Below the pieces are notes generated by a model that did no database searches, had not been told where the DNA came from, and worked only from the letters and a program-made list of their open reading frames with translations. Positions 52,247-60,984 of a DNA stretch of 60,984 nucleotides are shown here, in pieces. The stretch is from DASZBX01 sp035943635. Its GTDB lineage: Bacteria > Actinomycetota > Actinomycetes > Streptomycetales > Catenulisporaceae. How positions within the stretch are numbered: the first letter of the stretch is position 1; each line of letters opens with the position of its first letter. The position numbers and the translations under genes are program-made. The stretch is taken from the NCBI GenBank assembly GCA_035943635.1, contig DASZBX010000020.1, positions 1 to 60,984 on the forward strand. Direction: 5' to 3'.

Positions 52247-53653
52247 TCACGGAGGCCTGAGCAGGTCGGCGACCAGATCTGCCCGGCCGTCCGAACGCAG
52301 CCGCCACACCTGGCGGGCCAGTTCCTCGGCCGTCTCGTCGTCGACCCGGCGCCGGGCGTTGAGCCGGAACTTCTCGGTCAGCTCTCCGGGCGAGAGCGGG
52401 TTGGCCGGGCCGCCGCGGTTGTGCTCGACCCGCTCCCGGCGAACGGTGCCGTCGGCCAGCCGGACCGTGAGCACCGCGGGGAACTGGTGCGGGAACGCCG
52501 CGGTGCATTCGCCGTCGGCCTCCATCCGCACCCGGTCCGCCAGCGCCAGCCGGGCCGGGTCCGCCGCCGCGCGGTCGGTGAAGTCGTCGTGGCCCAGGCC
52601 CAGGCCGCCGCCGCCCAGCAGTGCCGCAGCGATCGTGTAGGGACCGCTGAAAGCGGCGTGATAGCCCGATCGGGGTCTGCGCTTGTCCTCGATCGGCTCG
52701 CCGATGGTGCGCAGCACCGGCTCCGGCACGCCCAGGATGATCTCGGTGATCTTTCCGGGATCGACTCCCGCACGGCGCATCCGCAACGCGGCGTCCACCC
52801 CGGCGTGCGTGAAATGGTTGCACGGATAGGGCTTGTAGAAGACCCGTTCGAGTTCCCACCGCTCACCGAGCCCCTCGGTGACCGCCTCGATGGCGAACCG
52901 TTCACCGCAGAAGGCCCGCAGCAGTCCGAACCGCCCCTCCAGCACGGTGGGCGGACCGGTCAGTCCGTGCCGGGCCAGGTCCGCGGCCACCACGCCGGCA
53001 TGGGCCGCCCAGCCGCAGTGCACCCGTTTGACCGTGCCGCCGGTGCGATTGGCCTCGATCACCCCGGAGCTCATGCTGCACGCGATGCCGATCGCCGAGG
53101 TCAGCTGGGCGCCGGTCAGGCCGCCGAGCAGGCCGGCCGCCACCGCCGCCCCGACCGTCCCGCAGATCGAGGTCGCGTGCTGGCCGCGGTCGAAGAACAC
53201 CGAGTTCGCGCTCTGCTCGTCGAAGCCCGCCATGCCCAGCCGGCAGGTCACTTCGATGCCGACGGCCACCGCGTCCAGGAAGGCCGGACCCGGGGCGCCG
53301 GCCGGCTCGGCGACGGCGAGCGCGGCCGGAATCACCGCGGCCGAGGGGTGCAGCACCGAGGGCAGGTGGGTGTCGTCGAAATCCAGACTGTGCGCCAGGG
53401 TGCCGTTCACCAGCGCGGCCGAGGGGCCCGGCACGCGCACGGCCGAACCGATGGCGGTGGCGGCCGGCGTACCGCCCCACTCCGTCACCACCCTGGTGAC
53501 CACCTCGGCCGGCAGTTCGGGCAGCGCCGCGAGGCAGTTGCCCACCACGTCCAGCACCCGGCCGGCGACGTCCTCGCGGAGCCTGGCCGGCAGTCCGTGC
53601 TCACGCACCCGGACCGCCAAGGCGGCCAGTTGTTCCGCGGGAGTCGCACTCAT
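52247..53653 (-). CDS. MmgE/PrpD-family protein
   Basis: A 468-residue all-helical MmgE/PrpD protein (NGTLAHSLDFDDTH, GTVGAAVAAGLL, YPCNHFTH). The family contains 2-methylcitrate dehydratase and cis-aconitate decarboxylase, the enzyme that makes itaconate. With a CoA-transferase and CitE-type lyase in the same block, a tricarboxylate or itaconate-like acid is a reasonable but unproven substrate class. The start overlaps the upstream cyclase-family stop as ATGA; upstream in-frame codons lie inside that gene. Confidence 0.87.
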   Translation of the reverse strand: MSATPAEQLAALAVRVREHGLPARLREDVAGRVLDVVGNCLAALPELPAEVVTRVVTEWGGTPAATAIGSAVRVPGPSAALVNGTLAHSLDFDDTHLPSVLHPSAAVIPAALAVAEPAGAPGPAFLDAVAVGIEVTCRLGMAGFDEQSANSVFFDRGQHATSICGTVGAAVAAGLLGGLTGAQLTSAIGIACSMSSGVIEANRTGGTVKRVHCGWAAHAGVVAADLARHGLTGPPTVLEGRFGLLRAFCGERFAIEAVTEGLGERWELERVFYKPYPCNHFTHAGVDAALRMRRAGVDPGKITEIILGVPEPVLRTIGEPIEDKRRPRSGYHAAFSGPYTIAAALLGGGGLGLGHDDFTDRAAADPARLALADRVRMEADGECTAAFPHQFPAVLTVRLADGTVRRERVEHNRGGPANPLSPGELTEKFRLNARRRVDDETAEELARQVWRLRSDGRADLVADLLRPP

Positions 53654-54534
53654 GCGCCCACCACCGCGATCGGCCGGATCGGCGAACCGGTGCCGCCGAC
53701 GATCCGGAGCGGAGCCACCACCGTCACGAACTCGGTCAGCCCGAGCGCCGCGGCCTCTTCCAGGTCGAGGTGCTCCATGATGTAGATGCCGTGCTCCACC
53801 AGGAGCAGCCGGTGCACCGGCAGGACACGGTGGCCCTCGCCCGGCCGGATCTGCTCGTACGCCGTGGTGTCCGCTCCGGTGGCCACGACGGCCTGCTGCG
53901 CCAGCCACCGGGCGGCGTCCTCGGTGACTCCGGGCACTCCGCCGCCCTGGCCGAGGTAGGTCTCGGGATCCTGGAAGGTACGCGCCCACCCCGTCCGGAC
54001 CAGGGCGATGTCCCCCGGCCCCAGCTGCGCCCGGGCACGCTCGGCGGCGTCGATCAGATCCTGCCGGGTGATGCCGTAGCCCGGCTGGAGGACGCCGACG
54101 CCGTGGACCGCCGCCACGTCGAACAGGACGGCCCTGGCGACCAACGGCGGTATCCGTTCGGCTCCGTGGCTGGAGAAGGCGCCGCCTTGTTGGGCCTGCG
54201 CCGCGTCCACACCTCCGTGGAGCCTGCCCTCGTGGCTGACGTGCGCGAGCGCGTCGATGTGCGTGCCGACGTGGCCGCCCGTGATGATCAGTTCACTGCT
54301 CGCCGACCCGCCGTCCGGGCGTTGCATGTCCCCGTGCCGGCGGGTCAGCGTCATCCGGAAGCCGGGGTGGTTGGGCGAGCAGGGCATCCCGGTGAACAGC
54401 GGCTGCCCGAGGTCGATCGTGCGGACGCCGCGGCGGACCGCGGCCAGCAGAGCTTCACCGCCGGCGGGCAGATCTTCGTTCGCCGCGTTGATGGTCGGCA
54501 CCGTTGCCCCGATTCCTTCCGGCTCAGCGTTCAC
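53650..54534 (-). CDS. Cyclase-family hydrolase (kynurenine formamidase-like)
   Basis: A 294-residue metal-dependent hydrolase of the cyclase family, with the metal motif GGHVGTHIDALAH and the C-terminal VVAPLRIVGGTGSP. Members hydrolyse amides, lactones or formamides, or act as polyketide cyclases. The 5' end overlaps the esterase stop by 11 nt and the 3' end overlaps the PrpD-like start, so all three are coupled. A ring-opening step before dicarboxylate metabolism would fit. Confidence 0.82.
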   Translation of the reverse strand: MNAEPEGIGATVPTINAANEDLPAGGEALLAAVRRGVRTIDLGQPLFTGMPCSPNHPGFRMTLTRRHGDMQRPDGGSASSELIITGGHVGTHIDALAHVSHEGRLHGGVDAAQAQQGGAFSSHGAERIPPLVARAVLFDVAAVHGVGVLQPGYGITRQDLIDAAERARAQLGPGDIALVRTGWARTFQDPETYLGQGGGVPGVTEDAARWLAQQAVVATGADTTAYEQIRPGEGHRVLPVHRLLLVEHGIYIMEHLDLEEAAALGLTEFVTVVAPLRIVGGTGSPIRPIAVVGA

Positions 54535-55915
54535 GTGCTTCGATCCGGTAGGTGAACGGCGCGGCCGGGGCCCACTCGTCCCACGGCGGCCGCCCGGTCG
54601 TGGCCAGCGCCATCAGCGCGGCCTGCTCCAGCACGCCGACGTTGCGGTCGGTCTCGGTGCCTTCGGTTCCGTCCGGGTCGGTGAACAGCGACGCGGTGTC
54701 GACGCCGTGGACCGGTCTCGACGCCAGGGCGGGATTGGTGGTCGCGAAGTGCGAGGTGGTCGGTGCGTAGCAGAATCTCTGTGCCCAGACGTTCGCGCCG
54801 GACCTGTGCACGGCGCGCAGCAGCCGGTCGGCCGGCTCCCAGTAGCACTTCTCCGACAGCATCCTGATCTTCTCGTCCTGGTCGACCGTCTGGTCGCCTC
54901 CGACCAAGGTGTCGTAGGCCTCGTCGACCATCTCGTCGCCGAAGCCGGCGTAGAGTCCGGCTTCGTCCGAGGTCACCGACACCAGGACCGACACGTCGGG
55001 CGTGAGCCCGTCGCCGATCGCGTCGAGCGCCGGTTCGGGCAGCACCGCGCCGTCGACGACCGGGCTGTACCGGATCCGGGCGCCGCGTTCGAGCAGCTTG
55101 CGGTGGATGTGGCGCAGACCCACGTTCGGCAGCCGGGCCAAGTCCTCCGGCGAGCTCGCCAGGGGCCCGGCCGCCGCGATGAACTCCTCGGCGAAGGCCA
55201 CGGCCTCGTCGACCGGCACCGGCGCCTCGGCGTTTCCGCTGTAGATCGCGGCCGCCCGGAACAGCCCTTTCGCCGAGGGAGCGGCCAGCAGCGTCGCCAC
55301 GTCGGAACCGCCCGAGGACATGCCGAACAGCGTGACGTTGGCCGGATCGCCGCCGAAGGCGCCGATGTTCTGGCGCACCCAGCGCAGCACCATGACCTGG
55401 TCGAGGACTGCGATGTTGGCGCTGTCCTCGAAGGCCGGGTCGTGGCCGCCCAGGTAGAGCCAGCCCCAGGGGCCGAGCCGGTAGTTCGCGGTCACGACGA
55501 CCGCGTTGTGGCGGGCCGCGAAGTGCCACGGATCGATCCAGGTGCTGCCGCTGCCGTAGACGCGGCCTCCGGCGTGCAGCCACACCAGGACGGGACAGGG
55601 CTCGTCCCGGGCGGGACCCGGCGACCAGACGTTGAGATTGAGGCAGTCTTCGTCCTCGGCGATGCCCAGGTCGATCTGGGCCCAGATCTTGCCGAGCTGG
55701 ACCGGCAGCTGCCAGCTGGTCGGCCCCCAGCGGTCCGCGGTGACCGGACCGGCCGGCTCGGCCGGGACCGGTGGCCGGAACCGCTGCTCGATCCGGCCGT
55801 AGGGCACGCCGCGCCAGTTCGGCACGCCCCGGTCCAGGAAGCCGTGCAGCCGTCCGGACGAGGTCTCGACCGTGAGGGTGTCCGGTCTTCCCGTCAAAGA
55901 ACTCGAATATGTCAA
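54524..55915 (-). CDS. Type B carboxylesterase
   Basis: A 463-residue carboxylesterase. The nucleophile motif is GMSSGGS (GxSxG), the acid is in TSDEAGLY and the His in PVHGVDTASLF, in proper order. Signatures EDEDCLNLNVW and YRLGPWGWL are typical. The TTG at 55915 is chosen because AAGGAGAG precedes it; reading starts farther upstream are in a different frame context and Arg-rich. No signal peptide, so it acts in the cytoplasm on an ester substrate of unknown identity. Confidence 0.85.
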   Translation of the reverse strand: MTYSSSLTGRPDTLTVETSSGRLHGFLDRGVPNWRGVPYGRIEQRFRPPVPAEPAGPVTADRWGPTSWQLPVQLGKIWAQIDLGIAEDEDCLNLNVWSPGPARDEPCPVLVWLHAGGRVYGSGSTWIDPWHFAARHNAVVVTANYRLGPWGWLYLGGHDPAFEDSANIAVLDQVMVLRWVRQNIGAFGGDPANVTLFGMSSGGSDVATLLAAPSAKGLFRAAAIYSGNAEAPVPVDEAVAFAEEFIAAAGPLASSPEDLARLPNVGLRHIHRKLLERGARIRYSPVVDGAVLPEPALDAIGDGLTPDVSVLVSVTSDEAGLYAGFGDEMVDEAYDTLVGGDQTVDQDEKIRMLSEKCYWEPADRLLRAVHRSGANVWAQRFCYAPTTSHFATTNPALASRPVHGVDTASLFTDPDGTEGTETDRNVGVLEQAALMALATTGRPPWDEWAPAAPFTYRIEARER

Positions 55916-56073
55916 CGCCGCTCTCCTTCGGGGGCAACGACAGGGCTGGGAAGGGGCCTGATCCGGCCGCGGACCATGCGATCGCGCGGACGGATCCGGC
56001 CGGGCCTCGTCCGGCTCCGGCATCCTCGGGTTTCCGGCCCGCAGACACCGGGCCCGGCCTGCGCAGCGGAACC

Positions 56074-56823
56074 TCAGCGGCCGGTCAGGGCACGATCGAG
56101 GAGGGGGAGCAGGCGGTCCCAGTGGCGCTGCAGCGCCAGGGGGTTCAGGGATTCGGTGTCGGCCATGGTGAAGCCGTGGACGGTGTCGGGGTAGATCTCC
56201 GCGGTGACCGTGAAGCCCGCCGCGTCCAGGGCCCCGCCGACCTCGTCCAGGTGCACGTCCGTCATGTCGCCTTCGGCGATGCCGAGGTGGACTTCGGCGG
56301 TGAGCCCGGCGAGGGAGCGGCACAGGCCCTCAGGATCACGGGTGACCATGGGGTCCGGGTGGAATCCGGCGACGGCCGCCACCTCGCCGGGGTGGGCCGC
56401 CGCGGCGAGCAGCGCGTGCGAGGCGCCCATACAGTAGCCGACGGTGGCGACCGGACCCTCGCCCACCTCGTCCCGGGCGGTGAGGAACTCGAGGAAGGCG
56501 CCCGCGTCGCGCAGGACCAGTTCAGGGGTCTGCGACATGATCTGGGGCAACAGCCGGGTGATGATCTCGGGCCGGGACTCCAGGGTGATGTACTCCGGAA
56601 GCTCGATCAGCGGCGCCGGGCCGTACCGGTAGTAGAGGTTGGGAACGAGCACGTAGTACCCGTGCCCGGCCAGCTCGCGGGCCTTGTCCTCCAACTCGGG
56701 CCGCAGGCCGAAGGCGTCCATGTACAGCAGGACTCCCGGGTGCCGCAGGTCGTCGTCGGGGAACGCGGCGAAGGCGTCGGCCTTGCCGTCGGTGGTGGGG
56801 ATGTGCAGCATGGTGGTGGGCAT
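56074..56823 (-). CDS. Dienelactone hydrolase-family protein
   Basis: A 249-residue alpha/beta hydrolase of the dienelactone hydrolase type. The nucleophile is Cys in VGYCMGAS, a hallmark of the family, with His in DTVHGFTM. Members open lactones in aromatic degradation or act on other esters. The ATG lies behind a GAGAG-like site. It is separated from the sugar genes by 216 nt and from the esterase by 158 nt, so it may have its own promoter. Confidence 0.87.
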   Translation of the reverse strand: MPTTMLHIPTTDGKADAFAAFPDDDLRHPGVLLYMDAFGLRPELEDKARELAGHGYYVLVPNLYYRYGPAPLIELPEYITLESRPEIITRLLPQIMSQTPELVLRDAGAFLEFLTARDEVGEGPVATVGYCMGASHALLAAAAHPGEVAAVAGFHPDPMVTRDPEGLCRSLAGLTAEVHLGIAEGDMTDVHLDEVGGALDAAGFTVTAEIYPDTVHGFTMADTESLNPLALQRHWDRLLPLLDRALTGR

Positions 56824-57039
56824 GATTACTCTCCGGTCGTGGTTGACGTGGCGAACTTGTGGTCAACCCGACGGAGGCGGAGCCCGTGTGGCGGTGCCCG
56901 ATCTTTGCTCTGACTGCGGGCGCGCGACCGCCCGCCCGGCGCTCAGCGGAGCACCGGGTCACCAATCCGTGCGTGGCTCGAGGCCGTCCCGGTAGTCATG
57001 ATTTCACGATACCCCACCGGAGTGCATCAGTGCACGTTT

Positions 57040-58002
57040 TCACGCGGCGGCCCGGGCGCGCACGTCGTCCAGCAGCCTGGCCTGGCACAACGTCTCCCCG
57101 GCCGGGGCCGCGCCGGCCCGAACCGAGGCGACGAAGGCCGCGACGGTGGCGGCCACCTGGTCGTGGCTCGCCAGCCGGATGTCCTCGCGTTCGCCGCCGC
57201 GGCTCAGTTCGATCACCGGGACGAAGTCCGCCGGCGGGGTGAACGCACGGTCCACGGTGATCCGTCCGGCGCTCCCCCACAGCTCGTATCGGGAGACGTA
57301 GGCGTGCTCGATGCCGAAAGTGACCTGTGCCGTGCACCCGTCGGGTGTGCGCAGCAGGGCGGCGCCGGACGTCTCGACCTCACGGCCGCGGCGGCGGGTG
57401 AGCTGCGCCCCGACGACCTCCAGCCGGGGTCCGAGGAAGTGCAGGGCCGCGCGCAGCGGGTAGACGCCGACCTCCGCCAGCGCGCCGCCGCCGAGCTCCG
57501 GGCGGTGGCGTATGTCCGCGTCCGCCATCGGCGGGACGGCGAACGCCGCGTGCAGCGCCCGCAGTTCGCCGATCGCGCCGCCGGCCACCAGGCGCCGCAC
57601 TGCCTCGTGCCGCGGATGGTGGACGAACATGACGTTCTCCATCAGCGCGAGCCCGCGGTCCCGGGCCAGCTCGAGCAGCAGTCCGGTGCGGTCGGCGTTC
57701 GCCGTCAGGGGTTTCTCCGCGAGCACGTGCTTTCCGGCGTCGAGTGCGGCCTGGACCCACCGGTCGTGCAGCGAGGCGGGCAGCGGAACGTAGACGGCGT
57801 CGACCTCGTCGATGCGCAGAAGTTCGGCGTAGCCCTGCACCGCACAGCCGCCGAATCGCCGCACGACCCGTTGCGCCTTCTCCAGGGAGCGGCTGGCGAC
57901 CGCGACGATCTCGGTGTCCGGATCCGCCTGGAAGGCCGGGAGCATCCGGCGCACCGCGATGTCCGCACAGCCGATGACCGCGACGCGGACCGGTTCGCTC
58001 AT
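57040..58002 (-). CDS. NDP-hexose 3-ketoreductase (Gfo/Idh/MocA family)
   Basis: A 320-residue NAD(P)-dependent oxidoreductase. The Rossmann start is AVIGCADIAVR and the catalytic Lys is in LAEKPLTA. Next to a 2,3-dehydratase it matches the reductases that act on the unstable 3-keto-2-deoxy product (TylCII or SpnN type). The start overlaps the 2,3-dehydratase stop as ATGA, so the two enzymes are coupled, as expected for handling an unstable intermediate. The stereochemistry of reduction is unknown. Confidence 0.85.
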   Translation of the reverse strand: MSEPVRVAVIGCADIAVRRMLPAFQADPDTEIVAVASRSLEKAQRVVRRFGGCAVQGYAELLRIDEVDAVYVPLPASLHDRWVQAALDAGKHVLAEKPLTANADRTGLLLELARDRGLALMENVMFVHHPRHEAVRRLVAGGAIGELRALHAAFAVPPMADADIRHRPELGGGALAEVGVYPLRAALHFLGPRLEVVGAQLTRRRGREVETSGAALLRTPDGCTAQVTFGIEHAYVSRYELWGSAGRITVDRAFTPPADFVPVIELSRGGEREDIRLASHDQVAATVAAFVASVRAGAAPAGETLCQARLLDDVRARAAA

Positions 58003-59408
58003 CGACTGACCACCGCCATCGCGTTGAGGCACGCCAGCAGGGCCCGGCCCTGGACGTTGAGGTAGTGGCTGTGCCGGACGAGCGTGGTCAGCTGCGCCGC
58101 GGTGACCCAGGCGTAGCCGGGCGCAGGGTCCAGCGGCGCGTCGGCTTCGTCCGCGTCCACCACCAGATAACGGCTCTCGGCGTTGAGGAACCGTCCGCCT
58201 TCCTCCGAGTGGACGGCCTCGTAGCGGATGCGGTCCGCGGGTGCGTGCATCACGTAGTCGAGGAAGGGCGGCCGGTCCCGTGCGTCGAGGTGGGCGTAGT
58301 TGTCCGGGGTGTACTGCACCGTGGGACCCAGCTCGATGGTGTCGAGGAACCCGCCTTCGACACGGGCGTGCACCAGGACGTGCGGCACGCCGCCGAACCG
58401 TCGGGTGACCACGCCGGTGACGCCTCGGGCCACGGGTTCGAACAGGGGCTGGGTCCATCCGGTGACCTCGCGGTTGCCCGCCTTCACGGAGACCGCCACC
58501 ACTCTGAAGTAGCGGCCGTCCTCGTGCTCGATGGTGTTCTCGCCGCGCTTCCAGCGGGGAACGTCCCGGAGCGGGAGGCGTTCGATCCGCATGTCGTGCC
58601 GGGCGCGTTCCGCCGTTATCCAGGACAGCAGTTCGCTGTCACTGTGCAGCGCCCCTGTCGTGGTCTCCTCGTGCGGCAGACAGGACAGCACGGTGCGCGA
58701 GTCCATGTTCACGACGTTGTCCCGATGCAGCAGTTCGCTGATCTGGCCCAGCGTGAGCCAGCAGAAGTCGTCGAGCAGCGGCACGTCGCCGGCCGTTTCC
58801 ACGATCATGTTCCGGTTGGCCTTGCGGTAGAACCAGGAGCCGTGTTCGGACTGCAGCACGTCGGCGATGATCCGCCCGCGGTGCGGGCCGATGAAGTACT
58901 CGATGTACTTCACGTCCGTCCCGTTGTGGGCCTTCGTGTAGTTGCTGCGGGTGGCCTGGAACGTGGGCGAGAGCTGGAGCAGGTTCGGGTTGCCCGGCTC
59001 CATCTTCGCCTGCATCAGGAAGTGCAGCACCCCGTCGAACTCCTTGACCAGGATGCCCAGGATGCCGACCTCCGGCTGGTTGATGATGGGCTGGTGCCAG
59101 TCGGCGTCCCGGCCGTCCCGGCCTCCGGCGCCCTCTTTGACGACGTGCAGCCCCTCGACGGTGAAGAAGCGGCCGGTGTGGTGGGCGAGGTTGCCGGTGC
59201 GCTCGTCGAACGACCAGCGGTCCAGGTGCGCGAACGGTATCCGGTCCACCCGGAACTCGTTGGCCCGGCCGCGTTCGGCCAGCCACGCGGCGAACTCATC
59301 GGTGCGCAGCTGCACGCCTTCGGTGGCCGCCGCGGACAGCGCGATGCGGGACGGCAGGCGCTCGTCCACGCGGGCCTGGAGCGGGGAGAGAAGGGATGGA
59401 GTGGACAT
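57999..59408 (-). CDS. NDP-hexose 2,3-dehydratase
   Basis: A 469-residue protein made of two similar halves (each about 220 residues, with EGLHVVKEG or a matching VVAVSVKAGNREVTGW segment), the architecture of TylCVI/SpnO-type enzymes. It removes water from NDP-4-keto-6-deoxyglucose to start 2-deoxysugar formation. The ATG at 59408 follows GAGGGAG. Both neighbours are deoxysugar genes, so the pathway heads to a 2,3,6-trideoxyhexose. No glycosyltransferase is visible in the window. Confidence 0.9.
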   Translation of the reverse strand: MSTPSLLSPLQARVDERLPSRIALSAAATEGVQLRTDEFAAWLAERGRANEFRVDRIPFAHLDRWSFDERTGNLAHHTGRFFTVEGLHVVKEGAGGRDGRDADWHQPIINQPEVGILGILVKEFDGVLHFLMQAKMEPGNPNLLQLSPTFQATRSNYTKAHNGTDVKYIEYFIGPHRGRIIADVLQSEHGSWFYRKANRNMIVETAGDVPLLDDFCWLTLGQISELLHRDNVVNMDSRTVLSCLPHEETTTGALHSDSELLSWITAERARHDMRIERLPLRDVPRWKRGENTIEHEDGRYFRVVAVSVKAGNREVTGWTQPLFEPVARGVTGVVTRRFGGVPHVLVHARVEGGFLDTIELGPTVQYTPDNYAHLDARDRPPFLDYVMHAPADRIRYEAVHSEEGGRFLNAESRYLVVDADEADAPLDPAPGYAWVTAAQLTTLVRHSHYLNVQGRALLACLNAMAVVSR

Positions 59409-59481
59409 CGGGGGACTCCCTCGGTTGTGGGGGGTCGGACGGCGGGGGCCGGGCACGACGGTGCGGGCGCAGCTCGCGGAC

Positions 59482-60786
59482 TCAGCCGTGGGCGGCCACG
59501 AATTCCTTGATCGAGGCGGTGACGTAGTCCAGCATCTCGTCGGTGAGCGCCGGGTAGACGCCGATCCAGAAGGTGTGCTCGGTGATCGTGTCGCTGTTCG
59601 CCAGCTCGCCCACGACCCGGTGCGGCTGGCCGATGTACGCCGGGTGCCGGGTCAGATTGCCGGCGAAGAGCCGGCGGGTGCCGATCTTGCGCTCCTCCAG
59701 GAAGGCCACCAGCTCGGCGCGGCTGAACGGCGCCTCGGGGTCCACCGTGAGCACGAACCCGAACCAGCTCGGGTCCGAGCGGGGGGCGGCCTGCGGGAGC
59801 AGCAGGCCCGGCACGCCGTCCAGGCCGTCGCGCAGCCGCCGCCAGTTGTGCTTCCTGGCGTCGATGAAGCCGTCCAGTTTGGCCAGCTGGCTCAGTCCCA
59901 GGGCGGCCTGGATGTCGGTCGCCTTCAGGTTGTAGCCGACGTGGGAGAAGATGTACTTGTGGTCGTACCCGGCCGGCAGGGTGCCCATCTGGTACTTGAA
60001 GCGCTTGAGGCACTTGTCGCTCTCGCCCGGCTCGCACCAGCAGTCCCGGCCCCAGTCCCGCAGCGACTCCACGATCCGGGCCAGGCCGAGGTCCGAGGTC
60101 AGCACGCAGCCGCCCTCCCCCGTGGTCAGGTGGTGCGCCGGGTAGAAGCTGACCGTGGCCAGGTCGCCGAAGGTGCCGGTGAGCTTCCCGTCGTAGAGCG
60201 AGCCGACCGCGTCGCAGTTGTCCTCGATCAGGAACAGCTCGTGGTCCGCGGCGAGTTGGGCGACCTCGGTGACGGGGAACGGGTTGCCCAGCGCGTGCGC
60301 CATGATCACGGCCCGCGTCTTCGGGCCGATCGCGGCCGCCACCCGGTCGGCCGAGGCGTTGCAGGTGGCCAGGTCCACGTCCACGAAGACCGGGACGAGG
60401 CCGTTCTGCAGGATCGGGTTGACGGTGGTCGGGAAGCCCGCCGCGACGGTGATCACCTCGTCCCCGGGCTTGAGCCGCCTGTCCTCCAGCAGGTGCGAGG
60501 TGAGCGCCGAGACGGCCAGCAGGTTCGCCGACGAACCGGAGTTGGTCAGGTGGGCCTTGCGCCGCTTGAGCCTGCGGGCGAAGGCCGACTCGAACTGGCG
60601 GGCGCTGCGCCCGGCGGCGATCCGCAGGTCCAGCGCGGCCTCCACCAGGGCGGCCCGGTCCGCCTCGTCCAGCACCGCGCCGGAGGGCCAGATCTCCGTC
60701 GTTCCCGGGACGAACTCCCGTCGCGGGGAGACCTGCCGGTGGTAGGCGCGGACATCTTCGAGCAGTTGTTCTCTGCGATCGCTCAC
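59482..60786 (-). CDS. PLP-type NDP-hexose 3-dehydratase (SpnQ/RfbH/ColD-like)
   Basis: A 434-residue member of the DegT/DnrJ/EryC1 family. The Schiff-base Lys is replaced by His (FYPAHHLTTGEGG), the signature of E1-type C-3 dehydratases that use PMP. A Cys-rich segment, DCWCEPGESDKC, matches the [2Fe-2S] site of this group. It removes the C-3 hydroxyl from a 4-keto-6-deoxy sugar, with electrons from a reductase. It is the first gene of the block; the inverted copy of the mobile element starts 61 nt upstream of its start codon. Confidence 0.92.
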   Translation of the reverse strand: MSDRREQLLEDVRAYHRQVSPRREFVPGTTEIWPSGAVLDEADRAALVEAALDLRIAAGRSARQFESAFARRLKRRKAHLTNSGSSANLLAVSALTSHLLEDRRLKPGDEVITVAAGFPTTVNPILQNGLVPVFVDVDLATCNASADRVAAAIGPKTRAVIMAHALGNPFPVTEVAQLAADHELFLIEDNCDAVGSLYDGKLTGTFGDLATVSFYPAHHLTTGEGGCVLTSDLGLARIVESLRDWGRDCWCEPGESDKCLKRFKYQMGTLPAGYDHKYIFSHVGYNLKATDIQAALGLSQLAKLDGFIDARKHNWRRLRDGLDGVPGLLLPQAAPRSDPSWFGFVLTVDPEAPFSRAELVAFLEERKIGTRRLFAGNLTRHPAYIGQPHRVVGELANSDTITEHTFWIGVYPALTDEMLDYVTASIKEFVAAHG

Positions 60787-60846
60787 GATGGTTCCCCTTC
60801 CGTGTCCATGTGCGTCGGCCGTGGCGCCCGGCGGTGTGCCGCCCTA

Positions 60847-60984
60847 GGCAGTGTTTGGGAATGTGTCAAGGCCACGGCATGACCGCCGGTTTGTGCTGGT
60901 AGGTGCGGCGAATCCGGTCAGCGCCGAGCATGGGCGCGCCGCACGGGACGGCTCATACTCGCTCGTCTGCGCCGTTGCGTGCGG
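60847..60984. mobile_element. MITE-like element, copy 2 (inverted, cut by window edge)
   Basis: It begins with the same GGCAGTGTTTGGGAATGT terminal repeat after a TA dinucleotide. Its first 138 bp match the reverse complement of copy 1 at 46940-47135 with about 7 differences counted by eye, so it lies in opposite orientation. The remaining part should lie beyond the window. It is upstream of the 3-dehydratase gene, where it could carry promoter sequence. Confidence 0.85.

Noticed and set aside
54531..56048. 505-codon frame beginning upstream of the esterase
   Set aside because: Only its first codons look protein-like; the rest is an Arg-rich shadow. The real esterase frame starts at the TTG with a proper ribosome-binding site.

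Overview
The window is very GC-rich (visibly above 65%), uses GC-ending codons, has GTG and TTG starts, and carries PKS/NRPS genes, a LAL-type regulator, Tat-exported enzymes and SMR pumps. This fits a filamentous, antibiotic-producing actinomycete (Streptomyces, Catenulispora or Actinospica type). The genus cannot be set from the sequence alone. No rRNA, tRNA, CRISPR array or phage gene was seen.

Region 1 (144-21554) is a hybrid biosynthetic cluster. A minus-strand operon encodes a transglutaminase-like protein, an AurF-type diiron oxygenase, an ACP, a class II aaRS-like amino acid:carrier-protein ligase, a nitronate monooxygenase-family flavoprotein, an alpha/beta hydrolase and a second ACP with an altered Ser motif. 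A KSIII-like gene, a one-module PKS with dead AT and DH domains, and a Cy-A-PCP NRPS whose specificity code reads as cysteine follow. Regulators (AraC, atypical response regulator, LAL) and a TetR/DHA2 exporter pair close the cluster. The likely logic is: load a small amino acid on a free-standing ACP, oxidise its nitrogen while it is carrier-bound, pass it through the PKS, then add and cyclise Cys to a thiazoline.

Region 2 (21649-34755, remnant to 35156) holds a large SF1 helicase, a glycosidase fragment, a UbiA-type prenyltransferase and two minus-strand operons. One runs MarR, a 5'-truncated adenylation enzyme, ACP, an EctC-like cupin, an acyl-CoA dehydrogenase, a transglutaminase-like protein and a maleate-isomerase-family protein. 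The other runs a 25-residue peptide, a deaminase, a DsbA-like protein and paired SMR pumps. Several proteins lack canonical catalytic residues, and an MFS remnant lies next to MarR. Together they look like a small, unfamiliar carrier-protein pathway, perhaps partly decayed.

Region 3 (35274-46684) is a carbon-utilisation locus: a GntR regulator, a DapA-family aldolase, an IlvD/Edd dehydratase, a PotABCD-type ABC importer and a Tat-exported GH2 glycosidase, followed by a convergent flavin reductase.

Region 4 (46850-60984) is a 13.7-kb all-minus-strand block between two inverted copies of a short, transposase-less element (196 bp; 138 bp of the second visible). It holds three deoxysugar genes (3-dehydratase, 2,3-dehydratase, 3-ketoreductase), two hydrolases, a cyclase-family hydrolase, an MmgE/PrpD protein, a DHA2 exporter, a CaiB-type CoA-transferase, a CitE-type lyase and an EhpF-like adenylating enzyme whose stop codon lies on the element boundary.
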